Made by a program: the position numbers and the translations under genes. 64,000 nucleotides of DNA from Sporolactobacillus sp. THM7-4 (GTDB lineage: Bacteria > Bacillota > Bacilli > Bacillales > Sporolactobacillaceae). How positions within the stretch are numbered: position 1 is the stretch's first letter; each line of letters starts with the position of its first letter. Location: assembly GCF_004153165.1 (NCBI RefSeq), contig NZ_SEMD01000006.1:124001-188000 (forward strand). Direction: 5' to 3'. The notes beneath the pieces are model-generated. The model was given only the letters and a program-made list of their open reading frames with translations, did no database searches and was not told where the DNA came from. Positions 36,596 to 46,075 of the stretch are shown piece by piece.

Positions 36596-37282
36596 GTGGA
36601 AAAAAATGTGTTGATTCGTGATGTACCATTGGAAGACAGACCGAGAGAGCGGCTCATTCGTGATGGAGCCGGTTCGTTGTCCAATCAGGAACTGCTCGCT
36701 ATTATTCTTCGTTCCGGAACGAGAAATGAATCGGTGCTCCAGCTTTCGGGCCGGCTGATCAGTCATTTTGAAGGACTGGAACTTCTGAGAGACGCAAGTG
36801 TCGAGGAACTGAGTAAAGTAAAGGGAATCGGCACGGCTAAAGCCGTTCAGCTGCTCGCGAGTTTTGAGATCGGGGTGCGTATGGCCCAAATCCGTCACGA
36901 TGCGCGCTACACGATCCGGTCTCCTGAAGACGGAGCAAATTATGTCATGGAAGAAATGCGTTTACTGACCCAGGAACACTTTGTCGTCCTGTTTCTGAAT
37001 ACAAAGAATCAGGTCCTGCACAAGACAACGATTTTTATCGGCAGTCTTAATGCCTCCATCGTCCATCCACGTGAAGTATTTAAAGAAGCCGTCCGCCGAT
37101 CGGCTGCTGCGATCATCTGTTTTCACAACCATCCAAGCGGTGACCCTTCCCCGAGCCGGGAAGATAGCGAAGTCACGAAAAGACTGGTTTCCTGCGGGAA
37201 AATACTTGGTGTCGATGTACTGGATCATATCATAATCGGCGATAAAAAATTTGTCAGCCTGAAACAAAAAGGTCTGATGTAG
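36596..37282 (+). CDS. radC: RadC/YeaM-type JAB-domain protein
   Basis: The 228 residues have an N-terminal helix-hairpin-helix region (VKGIGTAKAVQL, about 68-79) and a C-terminal JAB/MPN metallo-domain. The zinc motif is visible as His 177, His 179 and Asp 190 (CFHNHPSGDPSPSREDSE). The old link to radiation repair is not supported in the literature; the true function is unknown. GTG 36596 has GGGAGG 9 bases upstream; an in-frame ATG at 36539 has no site. It leads into mreB. Confidence 0.93.
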   Translation: MEKNVLIRDVPLEDRPRERLIRDGAGSLSNQELLAIILRSGTRNESVLQLSGRLISHFEGLELLRDASVEELSKVKGIGTAKAVQLLASFEIGVRMAQIRHDARYTIRSPEDGANYVMEEMRLLTQEHFVVLFLNTKNQVLHKTTIFIGSLNASIVHPREVFKEAVRRSAAAIICFHNHPSGDPSPSREDSEVTKRLVSCGKILGVDVLDHIIIGDKKFVSLKQKGLM

Positions 37283-37355
37283 ATCTATGTTTTTAAGCAG
37301 AAGTAATATATAATTAAAATTATTGAGTTTCGCAACATGAAGGGAGATTACATAG

Positions 37356-38399
37356 ATGTTTGGCGGATTTTCAAGAGATATGGGGATTGACCTCGGAACG
37401 GCGAATACACTCGTCTATGTCAAGGGTAAAGGCGTTGTTGTCCGGGAGCCGTCCGTTGTTGCACTTCATACAGATACGGGACTGATCGAGGCAGTTGGCA
37501 ATCCCGCTAAAAACATGATTGGAAGGACGCCCGGAAACATTGTCGCCGTTCGTCCGATGAAGGACGGCGTGATCGCTGATTTTGATACGACGGCTACTAT
37601 GATGAAATATTTTATTAATGAAGCGCAGAAAACACGTTCGATTTTTTCACGTAAACCGAATGTAATGGTCTGTGTACCTTCAGGAATTACAGCGGTTGAA
37701 AAACGAGCTGTGGAAGATGCTACAAAGCAGGCGGGTGCACGAGAAGCCTATACAATCGAGGAACCTTTTGCCGCTGCTGTAGGTGCCGATCTTCCGGTTT
37801 GGGAGCCAACGGGAAGCATGGTTGTTGATATCGGAGGCGGAACGACAGAAGTCGCGATTATTTCCCTTGGCGGCATCGTAACCAGCCAGTCAATCCGGAT
37901 TGCCGGTGATGACATGGATGAGGCTATTGTTCAATATGTGAAGAAAACATATAATCTGATGATCGGTGAACGGACAGCTGAAACACTTAAACTTCAAATT
38001 GGTTCAGCCGGAGGTTCGGAGGAAATCGAACAAACATCGATGGAAATCCGTGGTCGCGATTTGCTGACGGGGCTGCCGAAAACAATTGAGATAACCGGGA
38101 AAGAAGTGGCATCGGCACTGAGCGATACGGTCAACCAAATCATTGAGGCCGTTAAAGTGACATTGGAGAAAACACCGCCGGAGCTGGCAGCAGACATTAT
38201 GGATCGGGGAATTGTGCTGACCGGCGGAGGCGCCCTTCTGAAAAACCTGGATCACGTGATCAGTGACGAGACTAAAATGCCTGTTATTGTTGCAGAAAAC
38301 CCTCTCGACTGCGTGGCGATCGGGACAGGCCGCTCGCTGGAAAACCTTCATTTGTTCCGTTCTAAGTCGAAATTAAGTCTGTCTGCAAACAGAAAGTAA
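37356..38399 (+). CDS. mreB: Rod-shape actin homologue MreB
   Basis: Forms membrane-bound filaments that direct side-wall synthesis. The 347 residues show the actin-fold phosphate loops [13 protein letters not shown] (about 8-20) and [16 protein letters not shown] (about 159-174), the GERTAE segment and the [11 protein letters not shown] nucleotide site. ATG 37356 has GAAGGGAG upstream. It is followed by mreC after 207 bases, longer than in B. subtilis, with a TATAAA-containing A/T-rich stretch that could hold an internal promoter. Confidence 0.97.
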   Translation: MFGGFSRDMGIDLGTANTLVYVKGKGVVVREPSVVALHTDTGLIEAVGNPAKNMIGRTPGNIVAVRPMKDGVIADFDTTATMMKYFINEAQKTRSIFSRKPNVMVCVPSGITAVEKRAVEDATKQAGAREAYTIEEPFAAAVGADLPVWEPTGSMVVDIGGGTTEVAIISLGGIVTSQSIRIAGDDMDEAIVQYVKKTYNLMIGERTAETLKLQIGSAGGSEEIEQTSMEIRGRDLLTGLPKTIEITGKEVASALSDTVNQIIEAVKVTLEKTPPELAADIMDRGIVLTGGGALLKNLDHVISDETKMPVIVAENPLDCVAIGTGRSLENLHLFRSKSKLSLSANRK

Positions 38400-38606
38400 A
38401 ATATATGTGAAACTCTGTGAAAACAGTGGAAATTTCAAGTGAGTCGGTGGGCCCGGCCGCAGTCCGGTTTAAGTTCGACAGGCTTCTTCCTTGTTCCCTT
38501 TAAGCAGAGTGATTCAATAAAACATATTATAAATGCCGCCTGATTGGGAGAGTTCAGTGATTGTTCATATCGGACGTCAATGCGACAAGGTGAAGTAGGT
38601 GTCTTT

Positions 38607-39476
38607 ATGCCTCCATTTTTTTCCAATAAAAAATTAATTGTTCTTCTTAGCAGTCTTATTATTTTAGTTGCTCTGATCAGTTTTTCACTGAGACAGAGCA
38701 ATAAGTCGACAGTACCTGAACAGTTTGTCCAGGATACGGTGGGATGGTTTCAATATCTGATGGAGATGCCCGCGCAATATGCAGCGGGTTTCTTTCAAAG
38801 TGTTCATGACATGTCTAACGTTTATCAGGAGAATCAGAAACTGAAAGAAAATCTTGCAGACTATGCCCGCGTTGAGCAGGAAAACCGGGAAATAGCGCAC
38901 AGATATCATGCATTAAAAAAACAGATGAATATGGATAACAATCCGGATCTGTATGAATTTCAGAAACGAACGGCCATGGTGATCGCACGCTCATATGATC
39001 AATGGAACCAGATTGTAACGGTTGATAAGGGAAAGAAGGACGGTATTGCAACCGGCATGCCGGTAATAACGGCCGAGGGATTGGTAGGAAAGATCGGCAA
39101 GGTCGGCCAGTTTACGAGCGAAGTATCACTGATCTCGAATAACAGGAGTATCAATCAGATCTCTGCAATCATACAAAATACAAGGACTTACGGAATGATT
39201 GAAGGTTATAACGCGCAAAAAGGTGTTCTGCTCTTTCAAAAAATCCCTATTAAAGCGAATGTTAAAAAAGGGCAGATGGTAACCACTTCAGGCCTGAGCG
39301 GACTTTATCCGGCCAGTCTGCCTGTCGGTAAGATCACTTCTGTTTCAACCGATCAATACGGATTGACCAAATCGGCAGAGGTCAAACCATCGGTCGATCT
39401 GAACGATCTGACCTATGTCATGATTATCGACCGCAAGGCAAAAACGCCGGATACGGGAGGAGGAACAGGTCATTGA
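38607..39476 (+). CDS. mreC: Rod-shape-determining protein MreC
   Basis: A bitopic membrane protein that links MreB to the wall synthases outside. The 289 residues have a short basic head, one helix (about 12-30), a coiled coil (about 70-105) and a beta-barrel domain (VDKGKKDGIATGMPVI, then GLSGLYPASLPVGKI). The start ATG 38607 gives the usual short cytoplasmic head; the frame extends upstream without a site. It overlaps mreD by 4 bases. Confidence 0.96.
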   Translation: MPPFFSNKKLIVLLSSLIILVALISFSLRQSNKSTVPEQFVQDTVGWFQYLMEMPAQYAAGFFQSVHDMSNVYQENQKLKENLADYARVEQENREIAHRYHALKKQMNMDNNPDLYEFQKRTAMVIARSYDQWNQIVTVDKGKKDGIATGMPVITAEGLVGKIGKVGQFTSEVSLISNNRSINQISAIIQNTRTYGMIEGYNAQKGVLLFQKIPIKANVKKGQMVTTSGLSGLYPASLPVGKITSVSTDQYGLTKSAEVKPSVDLNDLTYVMIIDRKAKTPDTGGGTGH

Positions 39477-39988
39477 GACAGCTCAAACTTTTCCTTTTCC
39501 TGTTCCTGCTCTTTCTTTTCCAGGGAACTGTTATGGTTCACTTTTCACTGAATAATATGTGGGGAAAAGTGCAAATGGTTCCTGACTTCCTGCTCGTTGC
39601 CTGTCTGATGGTTTCATTTTTTGCAGATATGAAAACAGGACTTCAATATGCCATTTTGTTTGGATTTTTGATAGATTTGGTATACACATCGGTAATCGGA
39701 GTATATGCATTCAGCCTGGGGCTGGCCGTCTATCTGGTGTACTCGCTTTCAAAGTTTTTCAACATGAACGCGGCGACGGTTCTGATGCTGTCCCTGATTG
39801 GTGTCTTTCTGCTTCAAACCGAAGTTTATGTGATCTATTCAGTGATCGGCCTGATCCGGCAGCCTTTATCAGGCTTTTTGCAATGGAGACTGCCTGCAAC
39901 CCTGGCTTTGAACGGGGCTTTTACTCTGATTATTTACTATCCGTTCAGGAGCTTTCTGCGAAAAATGTCAGAATTTGAAGTACAGTAG
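39473..39988 (+). CDS. mreD: Rod-shape-determining protein MreD
   Basis: A polytopic membrane partner of MreC. The 171 residues contain about five hydrophobic helices and the family feature of a GFLIDLVY segment (about 62-70). TTG 39473 overlaps the mreC stop as TTGA and has GGAGG upstream, so translation is coupled. Confidence 0.95.
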   Translation: MRQLKLFLFLFLLFLFQGTVMVHFSLNNMWGKVQMVPDFLLVACLMVSFFADMKTGLQYAILFGFLIDLVYTSVIGVYAFSLGLAVYLVYSLSKFFNMNAATVLMLSLIGVFLLQTEVYVIYSVIGLIRQPLSGFLQWRLPATLALNGAFTLIIYYPFRSFLRKMSEFEVQ

Positions 39989-40058
39989 AATCGTTCGATT
40001 AAGAAGGATATTGCTGCATCGGTATTGAATATCAATTATATCGAGGTGAAAAGTCCCG

Positions 40059-40754
40059 ATGTCTGTCCGGCAGCCTTTTGTTACGATGAAGGGAAGAAAA
40101 GACGGGCTCGTTTTAGTTATGGACGAGACGTGTGCTTTTGATGCGCTGATTCAAGAATTGAAGGATAAACTTTCGGTTAATAGCCAGCTTTATAAAGAAG
40201 GACCAGTGACTTCTGTCAAGATACAGGCCGGGAACCGCTATATCAGTCAATCACAGCGTGCAGAATTAATGTCGATCATTCGCTCTTTTGACCGTCTTCA
40301 GGTTGATGAAATCGAGTCGAATGTGATGACACGCGAAGAATACGACCGTGAAAAGTCACGGGAAAAGCTTGTTTCGGTTTCCAGAATTATCCGTTCGGGG
40401 CAGGTTCTGTCGGTTGAAGGGGACCTGCTTCTGATCGGTGACGTGAATCCGGGTGGGATAGTATCCGCAACAGGGAATGTTTTTGTCCTTGGCGCGCTGC
40501 GGGGAAAAGCGACCGCCGGGGTACCCGGGAACGAGCAAAACACAGTGATCGCTGCCTCGATCATGAAACCGACACAGCTGAAAATCGGCCGCTTCATGAG
40601 CAGGACCGAAGAGGATAACCCGATCGATGAGATGAAAAATGACCATGTGATGGAATGTGCATACGTCGACTTCTCTCTCGAAAAAGTTGTGATCGACCGT
40701 CTTCACACAGTTATAAGAAAAAACAACTTGTCTCTGCAGCTTACAAAGTCTTAA
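40059..40754 (+). CDS. minC: Septum-site inhibitor MinC
   Basis: Inhibits FtsZ ring assembly near the poles together with MinD. The 231 residues have the N-terminal FtsZ-binding domain (starting around VTMKGRKDGLVLVMDE) and the C-terminal beta-helix (about 115-205: SGQVLSVEGDLLLIGDVNPGG, GNVFVLGALRGKA), which binds MinD. ATG 40059 has GAGGTGA upstream. It is followed by minD after 109 bases. Confidence 0.96.
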   Translation: MSVRQPFVTMKGRKDGLVLVMDETCAFDALIQELKDKLSVNSQLYKEGPVTSVKIQAGNRYISQSQRAELMSIIRSFDRLQVDEIESNVMTREEYDREKSREKLVSVSRIIRSGQVLSVEGDLLLIGDVNPGGIVSATGNVFVLGALRGKATAGVPGNEQNTVIAASIMKPTQLKIGRFMSRTEEDNPIDEMKNDHVMECAYVDFSLEKVVIDRLHTVIRKNNLSLQLTKS

Positions 40755-40863
40755 TATACAAATAGAAGCGGACAACAGGAAGACTGATCATCTTGCCCGG
40801 GACAGCTCATTGCCGGGATTCGAACAACCTTTTTAAGTTTTACAAATAAAGGGGTGTTAATCA

Positions 40864-41661
40864 TTGGGAGAAGCAATCGTTGTAACATCAGGTAAAGGCG
40901 GAGTCGGGAAAACAACGACATCCGCCAACATCGGCACCGTTCTCGCCCTTCAGGGGAAAAAAGTGTGCCTTGTAGATACAGACATCGGTTTACGTAACCT
41001 TGATGTTGTCATGGGGCTTGAAAACCGGATTATTTATGATCTGGTGGATGTAGCAAGCGGACGATGCAAGTTGAATCAGGCATTAGTAAAAGACAAGCGG
41101 TTTGATTGCCTCAGCATGCTTCCTGCGGCGCAGACGACAGACAAAAACTCCGTAAAACCTGATGAAATGAAGAAAATAATTGACGAATTAAAATCGGATT
41201 TTGATTATGTCATCATTGATTGTCCGGCCGGTATCGAGCGGGGTTTTCGTAATGCGGTAGCGGGTGCAGATCATGCGATTGTGGTGACGACACCGGAAAT
41301 CTCCTCCGTCCGTGACGCTGATCGGGTTATCGGCCTTCTGGAACAGGAAGATAACATAACACCTCCGCGGCTGATCATTAACAGAATTCGCCAGCATATG
41401 CTCAAAAAGGGAGGTATGCTGGAGATTGATGAAATTATGAACATCCTTGCTATTGATCTTTTAGGCATTATTGTGGATGATGATGGCGTCATTTCTTCTT
41501 CAAACAGGGGGGAGCCGATTGCACTTGATCCTTCTTCAAAGGCCGCCCAGGCTTACCGGAATATTGGGAGACGCATTCTCGGCGAGTCCGTACCGCTGAT
41601 GGCGATTGACGAGAAACCCGGTTTTATCCAGAAGGTTAAGAGTCTGCTGAAAATGAGATAA
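40864..41661 (+). CDS. minD: Septum-site ATPase MinD
   Basis: A membrane-binding ATPase that recruits MinC. The 265 residues begin with the deviant Walker A GKGGVGKTT (about 10-18), contain DTDIGLRNLD and VIIDCPAGIE, and end in an amphipathic helix (FIQKVKSLLK) that inserts into the membrane in the ATP form. The start is TTG 40864. No minE is present; bacilli use DivIVA and MinJ instead. A terminator follows. Confidence 0.97.
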   Translation: MGEAIVVTSGKGGVGKTTTSANIGTVLALQGKKVCLVDTDIGLRNLDVVMGLENRIIYDLVDVASGRCKLNQALVKDKRFDCLSMLPAAQTTDKNSVKPDEMKKIIDELKSDFDYVIIDCPAGIERGFRNAVAGADHAIVVTTPEISSVRDADRVIGLLEQEDNITPPRLIINRIRQHMLKKGGMLEIDEIMNILAIDLLGIIVDDDGVISSSNRGEPIALDPSSKAAQAYRNIGRRILGESVPLMAIDEKPGFIQKVKSLLKMR

Positions 41662-41676
41662 GAGACCAGAGATGAA

Positions 41677-41718
41677 ACCGCCGCCAGGCAGAATATTCTG
41701 TCCGGAGGCGGTATTTTT
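41677..41718 (+). terminator. Terminator after minD
   Basis: ACCGCC (41677-41682) pairs with GGCGGT (41707-41712), with further pairing inside, then ATTTTT. Confidence 0.7.
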
Positions 41719-41826
41719 CCGTAAAGAACAGATGTTGCATGATCCTGTCCGGGACCTTTCCTCTCACATATTTTTTCCGGTGGCAGCATAGATTTTTAGA
41801 AAAAGGACAAGCGGAGGAAAAAATAG

Positions 41827-42603
41827 ATGAATCGTCAGGATGAATTTAGAAGAAGACATCGGGAACGAAGAACAAAAGCCATGAACAGGATGCGTCCTCA
41901 CGGAGTGCCGCCTGCCAGAGACTACGAAGGGCCCCATGATCGATTTTCCGGATGGAATGATCCTGTACCGGAGCATTCTCGGCCTGTTTTTTCCGGATCC
42001 CGGTTTTTGATTCAATGTTTTTTTTCCGCCCTGCTTTTCTCGGCTGCCTACTGGACTGTCCATCAAACGGATGATCGCTTTCTCTCGATAAAAAAGTCGG
42101 TCACGACAGCGATGACACAAGAATTTCAGTTTTCCGCGGTTTCAGACTGGTATGAAAAAAATTTAGGTCAGCCGATCAGCTTCCTGCCGGACATAGCGAG
42201 TAACACAGAGAAAAAAACAGCGTCCGGTCATGTGGCAGGCGGAAGAACCGGTTCTTTTGCCGTCCCGGTTAATGGGGAGGTCAAGGATCGCTTTAATCGT
42301 CAAAACAATGGAATCACAGTGGAAACGTCTCCGCATTCGGCGGTAGAAGCTGCAAAAGATGGCCTTGTTGTATTTGTCGGAGAAAAGAAGAAAACAGGCA
42401 GGACCGTCATCATTCAACATAAGGACAGCGATGAATCCTGGTATGGAAAACTGGATAAAATTGATGTAAAAGTTTATGATTTTGTCAAACAGGGACAAAA
42501 GATCGGGACAACATCAGGAACGAATCAAAAAGGCTCCTTTTATTTTGCATTGAAAAAGGGGGAGAAATTTATCGATCCGATCCAGGTGATGTCGTTTGAT
42601 TAA
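41827..42603 (+). CDS. spoIVFA: SpoIVFA, regulator of the sigma-K processing protease
   Basis: A mother-cell membrane protein that anchors and restrains SpoIVFB until SpoIVB cleaves it. The 258 residues have an Arg-rich cytoplasmic head, one helix (about 60-78), and a LytM/M23-like domain (about 155-258). The M23 metal ligands are gone: NGITVETS stands where HxxxD is expected and FYFALKK where HxHFE is expected, as in other SpoIVFA proteins, so it is a binding rather than an enzymatic domain. ATG 41827 has GGAGG upstream. It overlaps spoIVFB by 8 bases. Confidence 0.92.
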   Translation: MNRQDEFRRRHRERRTKAMNRMRPHGVPPARDYEGPHDRFSGWNDPVPEHSRPVFSGSRFLIQCFFSALLFSAAYWTVHQTDDRFLSIKKSVTTAMTQEFQFSAVSDWYEKNLGQPISFLPDIASNTEKKTASGHVAGGRTGSFAVPVNGEVKDRFNRQNNGITVETSPHSAVEAAKDGLVVFVGEKKKTGRTVIIQHKDSDESWYGKLDKIDVKVYDFVKQGQKIGTTSGTNQKGSFYFALKKGEKFIDPIQVMSFD

Positions 42604-43450
42604 CCTTTTTGCATCAAGAATAAAAATTCATCCGCTGTTCTGGATCGTGATTGCGGCAGGTGTCCTGACCGGTCATTTTTGGGAAACAGCCATTGCTTTT
42701 TTTATTGTTTTTGTCCATGAGTGTGGGCACGTTCTGACTGCTTATTGGTTCGGATGGACGATAACGGAGATTGAACTGCTGCCATTTGGCGGGGTTGCAA
42801 AAATAGATCCGGATGAAGCACATCCTTTTACCGAGGAAACTCTGGTTCTTTTAGCTGGTCCTTTTCAGCATGTATGGCTTCCTGCACTTTCCTGGCTCCT
42901 GATTGAAACACATTTCTGGAGTCTGGCCCAGCACCAGATGTTTCTAAATCAGAATTTTGCCTTATTGTTTTTTAATCTGCTACCGATATGGCCTCTTGAC
43001 GGCGGCAGATTGCTGCATGTCTATTTGGAGAAAAGTTTTCCTTATAAAGTGGCATACGATAAGATGCTGTTTTTTTCAATCATCATGCTGGCAATGTTTT
43101 GTCTCATTGTTTTTCGATTTTTCCCTTTTTCGGTAAACTTATGGATCATGTGCTGCTTTATTCTATTTTCACTTTATAAAGAAAAAAAAGCTCTGTCTTA
43201 TCGATTCCTCCAGTTTCTACTCGCCTTGATGCAGCGCGAAAAATTGGGACAAAGAGTTAAAAAAATAGTCGTGCAGCCGGACATGCCGGTTCCCGCTGTT
43301 TTTTTACGGTTTTATAAAAATACAGATCATTGGATCCTGATTGAAGGAAGAAAGGGAAAAATGATTCATGATCGATTACTGATTTCCGCTTATTTCAGCG
43401 GGAAGCTGAGAGGAAAAAATGTTGAAGACTGCAGGAGCCTTTCGGAATAA
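42596..43450 (+). CDS. spoIVFB: SpoIVFB, intramembrane protease for pro-sigma-K
   Basis: A site-2 (M50) metalloprotease in the outer forespore membrane that releases sigma-K. The 284 residues include the HECGH zinc site (41-45) in a membrane helix and Asp 135 in WPLDGGR, the third ligand. These sit two residues before the positions known in B. subtilis (43-47, 137). The C-terminal part is a cytoplasmic CBS-like domain. The start is TTG 42596, inside spoIVFA. Confidence 0.95.
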   Translation: MINLFASRIKIHPLFWIVIAAGVLTGHFWETAIAFFIVFVHECGHVLTAYWFGWTITEIELLPFGGVAKIDPDEAHPFTEETLVLLAGPFQHVWLPALSWLLIETHFWSLAQHQMFLNQNFALLFFNLLPIWPLDGGRLLHVYLEKSFPYKVAYDKMLFFSIIMLAMFCLIVFRFFPFSVNLWIMCCFILFSLYKEKKALSYRFLQFLLALMQREKLGQRVKKIVVQPDMPVPAVFLRFYKNTDHWILIEGRKGKMIHDRLLISAYFSGKLRGKNVEDCRSLSE

Positions 43451-43519
43451 CCGGTCAGCTGTTGCATCCACGGGAGATTGTTTTTCGATAAAGTGAGCTG
43501 AAGGAAGGGGCGGAAAAGT

Positions 43520-44668
43520 GTGCCGGGCAAAGAATTAACACTGGTTATCGATAAGGAGCAGGCGGGGATCCGTGCCGCTCTTCTTCAGAATGATCAGGTC
43601 GTCTCTTTTTATTTTCAGTCGCCTGCAAATGATATTGGCGCGGGCGAACTTTATCTTGGAAGGGTGTCGAGCAGCCGCATTTCCCAGGCAGGATGGTTTA
43701 TAAGCCTCGGTCACGGGAAGAGCGGATTCCTGCCACATCATAAATCTTTGGCACATAACGATTTAAAGACCGGTGATCTGCGGATTGTCCAAATCGAGAA
43801 AGAGGCAAGGAATGGCAAGGTCCCTGAACTGACGGAACAGATCCAGATCATCGGCAGCGGAATAATCTACCTTCCTTTTAGCGGTTATACGGCCGTTTCT
43901 CATAAGATCAGCGAAGACCTGAGGAACAGTTTCAGAAAACGGGTCTCAAAATGGGTCCAGCCTCCTGAAGGAGCAATTGTCCGCACGCTTGGAGGCCAAA
44001 TGACAGTCAGGCAGCTTTTTGACGAATGGAATAAATTGAAACGGCGCTGGCAGTGCTTTGAAGAAAAAGCGAGGAAAATGCGGGAACCGGGACTGATTGA
44101 CAGGCAGCTGACTTTTATCGGAAGTATCCTGAATGAGAACCCTGCCGCCGAATCGTGGACGATCTATTTGAATACGCCGATTGAACGAGACGGGCTGCCC
44201 GAAAGCGTGAAATGGGTATACGAGTCTGCGGAAAATCTTTTTGCCCTCCATGATCTGGACAAGGTGTATCATCAGGCGATGAACGCCTCGGTCGCACTTC
44301 CATCAGGCGCTTCTCTTGTCATCGATTATACCGAAGCACTCACGGCGATCGACGTCAATTCCGGCTCCGCAGCGTTGCAAAAAGATTGGGAAACGCAGGC
44401 TCTTGAAATGAATTGTCAGGCGGCGTCTGAAATCGCCCGACAGCTGAGGCTGAGAGAAATCGGCGGTATGATTATTATCGACTTTCTTCATCTGAATGAC
44501 AATCAGGACAAAGAGCAGGTACTCCGCCAACTGGAGGAAGCCGTGAAAAATGATCCGTCTGTCGTGAAACTTTTCGGCTATACAAAACTGGGGCTTGTTG
44601 AAATGACAAGAAAAAAAAGGCGTTACGGTCTCAGAGACAGAGTCATTGAGTCTCGAAAAAAACGTTGA
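43520..44668 (+). CDS. rng: Short RNase E/G family ribonuclease
   Basis: An endoribonuclease of the Rne/Rng family with 382 residues. The S1 RNA-binding part is near the N-terminus (ELYLGRVSSSR ... GKSGFLPHHK). The catalytic aspartates corresponding to E. coli Asp 303 and Asp 346 are present in AIDVNSG and IIIDFLHL; the family's IDFID has His at the last position here. The protein ends about 19 residues after MTRKKRR, so the CPxC zinc link used for tetramer formation in E. coli is missing. B. subtilis has no such enzyme; other bacilli carry it at this place. GTG 43520 has AAGGGG 9 bases upstream. Confidence 0.85.
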   Translation: MPGKELTLVIDKEQAGIRAALLQNDQVVSFYFQSPANDIGAGELYLGRVSSSRISQAGWFISLGHGKSGFLPHHKSLAHNDLKTGDLRIVQIEKEARNGKVPELTEQIQIIGSGIIYLPFSGYTAVSHKISEDLRNSFRKRVSKWVQPPEGAIVRTLGGQMTVRQLFDEWNKLKRRWQCFEEKARKMREPGLIDRQLTFIGSILNENPAAESWTIYLNTPIERDGLPESVKWVYESAENLFALHDLDKVYHQAMNASVALPSGASLVIDYTEALTAIDVNSGSAALQKDWETQALEMNCQAASEIARQLRLREIGGMIIIDFLHLNDNQDKEQVLRQLEEAVKNDPSVVKLFGYTKLGLVEMTRKKRRYGLRDRVIESRKKR

Positions 44669-44694
44669 CAACCCCTGACAGTCTATGATACGAT
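44665..44694 (+). promoter_or_regulatory. Promoter of rplU-prp-rpmA
   Basis: Consensus TTGACA (44665-44670) and TACGAT (44689-44694), 18 bases apart, overlapping the end of the ribonuclease gene. Confidence 0.8.
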
Positions 44695-44699
44695 ACGTC

Positions 44700-44883
44700 T
44701 GTCAGTGTTTTTGGACCGACATCAAAGGAGCATCTCGCTCCAACCGCACAAAAAAGGTAAAAAAGGGTCTGTCTGCAGTACGGGTGGTCTGTCCGGGGAA
44801 CGGATAAACAGACGTAAATGCAGTTTTTCAGACGCTTGAAAGCCTCAGGGGCTGCCTTGTTTTGGCGAGTCTGAGTATCTGAA
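44700..44883 (+). promoter_or_regulatory. Candidate L21 ribosomal protein leader
   Basis: About 190 transcribed bases precede rplU and can form several stems, for example GGTCTGTCTG-rich and GGTCTGTCC segments that can pair with downstream AACAGAC and CAGACG stretches. Position and length fit the known L21 leader of Firmicutes, thought to bind excess L21. The structure was not computed. Confidence 0.5.
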
Positions 44884-44896
44884 GGAGGTGCATCGT

Positions 44897-45205
44897 ATGT
44901 ATGCAATTATTGAAACAGGTGGAAAGCAATTAAAGGTTGAAGAGGGCCAGTCGATCGTTGTCGAAAAGCTTTCAGCTGAAGCCGGCGATACGGTTACATT
45001 TGACAAAGTGCTGTTCATTGGCGGAGATCAGGTCAAAGTCGGTACGCCGACAGTTGAAGGCGCCAGTGTGACAGCTAAGGTCGCTGAACAGGGACGTGGC
45101 AAGAAAATTGTTGTCTTCAAGTTCAAAAAAAGAAAGAATTATCGCCGCAAACAGGGGCATCGTCAGCCGTTTACAAAGGTTACTATTGAAAAGATCAATG
45201 CGTAA
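44897..45205 (+). CDS. rplU: 50S ribosomal protein L21
   Basis: The 102 residues match bacterial L21 from [11 protein letters not shown] to the basic tail [14 protein letters not shown]. The start is ATG 44897, with GGAGG 8 bases upstream; GTG 44888 overlaps that site. First gene of rplU-prp-rpmA. Confidence 0.98.
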   Translation: MYAIIETGGKQLKVEEGQSIVVEKLSAEAGDTVTFDKVLFIGGDQVKVGTPTVEGASVTAKVAEQGRGKKIVVFKFKKRKNYRRKQGHRQPFTKVTIEKINA

Positions 45206-45217
45206 GGGTGATCAGCA

Positions 45218-45574
45218 GTGATTTCCCTGACTGTGGATCGTGATTCGGATGGACGGATCTCTCATTTTAAAATGACAGGACATGCAGACAGCGGACCCTA
45301 TGGGTATGATCTTGTCTGTGCCGGCGTTTCTGCTGTGTCTTTTGGCGCCCTGAATGCCGTCGAAGTCCTGGCTGGCATTAAAATGAATGTCCGACAGTCA
45401 GATCAGGGCGGTTACCTTGAATGCAGCTGTCCGAAGAACACGGGTACGGGTAGTCTGGAGAAAGCTCAGTTGATCCTTGAAGCGATGCTTGTATCCATGC
45501 AAACCATTGAAAAGTCCTACGGGCAATATATAAAAATTATTGATAAAGGAGGTACGGATCATGTTGAAACTTGA
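45218..45574 (+). CDS. prp: Prp, cysteine protease that trims ribosomal protein L27
   Basis: Removes the N-terminal extension of L27, an essential step in Firmicutes. The 118 residues carry the catalytic pair His 22 (MTGHADSG) and Cys 34 ([11 protein letters not shown]), at the same numbers as in S. aureus Prp. Its substrate gene rpmA follows and overlaps by 14 bases. Known as ysxB in B. subtilis. GTG 45218 has AGGGTGAT upstream. Confidence 0.95.
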   Translation: MISLTVDRDSDGRISHFKMTGHADSGPYGYDLVCAGVSAVSFGALNAVEVLAGIKMNVRQSDQGGYLECSCPKNTGTGSLEKAQLILEAMLVSMQTIEKSYGQYIKIIDKGGTDHVET

Positions 45575-45857
45575 TCTTCAATACTTTTCTTCAAAGAAAG
45601 GTGTCGGAAGCACGAAGAACGGTCGTGATTCCATTGCGAAACGTCTCGGTGCTAAAAGAGCAGACGGCCAGCATGTAACGTGCGGCTCTATTCTCTATCG
45701 CCAGCGCGGAACAAAGATTTACCCGGGAACGAATGTCGGTCGCGGTGGAGACGACACTTTGTTTGCGACAGCCGACGGTGTTGTTAAGTTTGAAAAGTTC
45801 GGCCACAAACGTAAAAAAGTCAGTGTTTATCCAGTTGAAGCTTTGAAAGAAGCTTGA
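45561..45857 (+). CDS. rpmA: 50S ribosomal protein L27 with cleavable leader
   Basis: The 98 residues begin with the Firmicutes extension [10 protein letters not shown], followed by [14 protein letters not shown]. Prp cuts after the Phe-Ser or Phe-Ala of such leaders, exposing the mature end that reaches the peptidyl transferase centre. ATG 45561 has AAAGGAGG upstream; a frame start further up is not needed. A strong terminator follows. Confidence 0.98.
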   Translation: MLKLDLQYFSSKKGVGSTKNGRDSIAKRLGAKRADGQHVTCGSILYRQRGTKIYPGTNVGRGGDDTLFATADGVVKFEKFGHKRKKVSVYPVEALKEA

Positions 45858-45892
45858 GCTTGATCAAAAGCAGAACTTGTCTTATTACTAAC

Positions 45893-45942
45893 AGACGGCT
45901 GATGCTTCTTTGCCAGGCAAAGAAGCATCAGCCGTCTTTTTG
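45893..45942 (+). terminator. Strong terminator of the rplU operon
   Basis: A perfect 20-bp stem (45893-45912 with 45918-45937), a 5-base loop and a T-run. Confidence 0.95.
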
Positions 45943-46075
45943 TATCGATCGCCAGCCTGAGAAAAACCTTGCAATCCCTGGTTTTGTCATCTGGCGAAAG
46001 CTGTACAGATCCGGTCCCGACTGTTTCTGATATACTAATGATCAAGGCATGATCAATTAGGAGCGTGGGCTTGTA

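Noticed and set aside
40811-40828. A tRNA T-loop-like string (GGGATTCGAAC) between minC and minD
   Set aside because: No acceptor or anticodon stem can be formed around it; a chance match.
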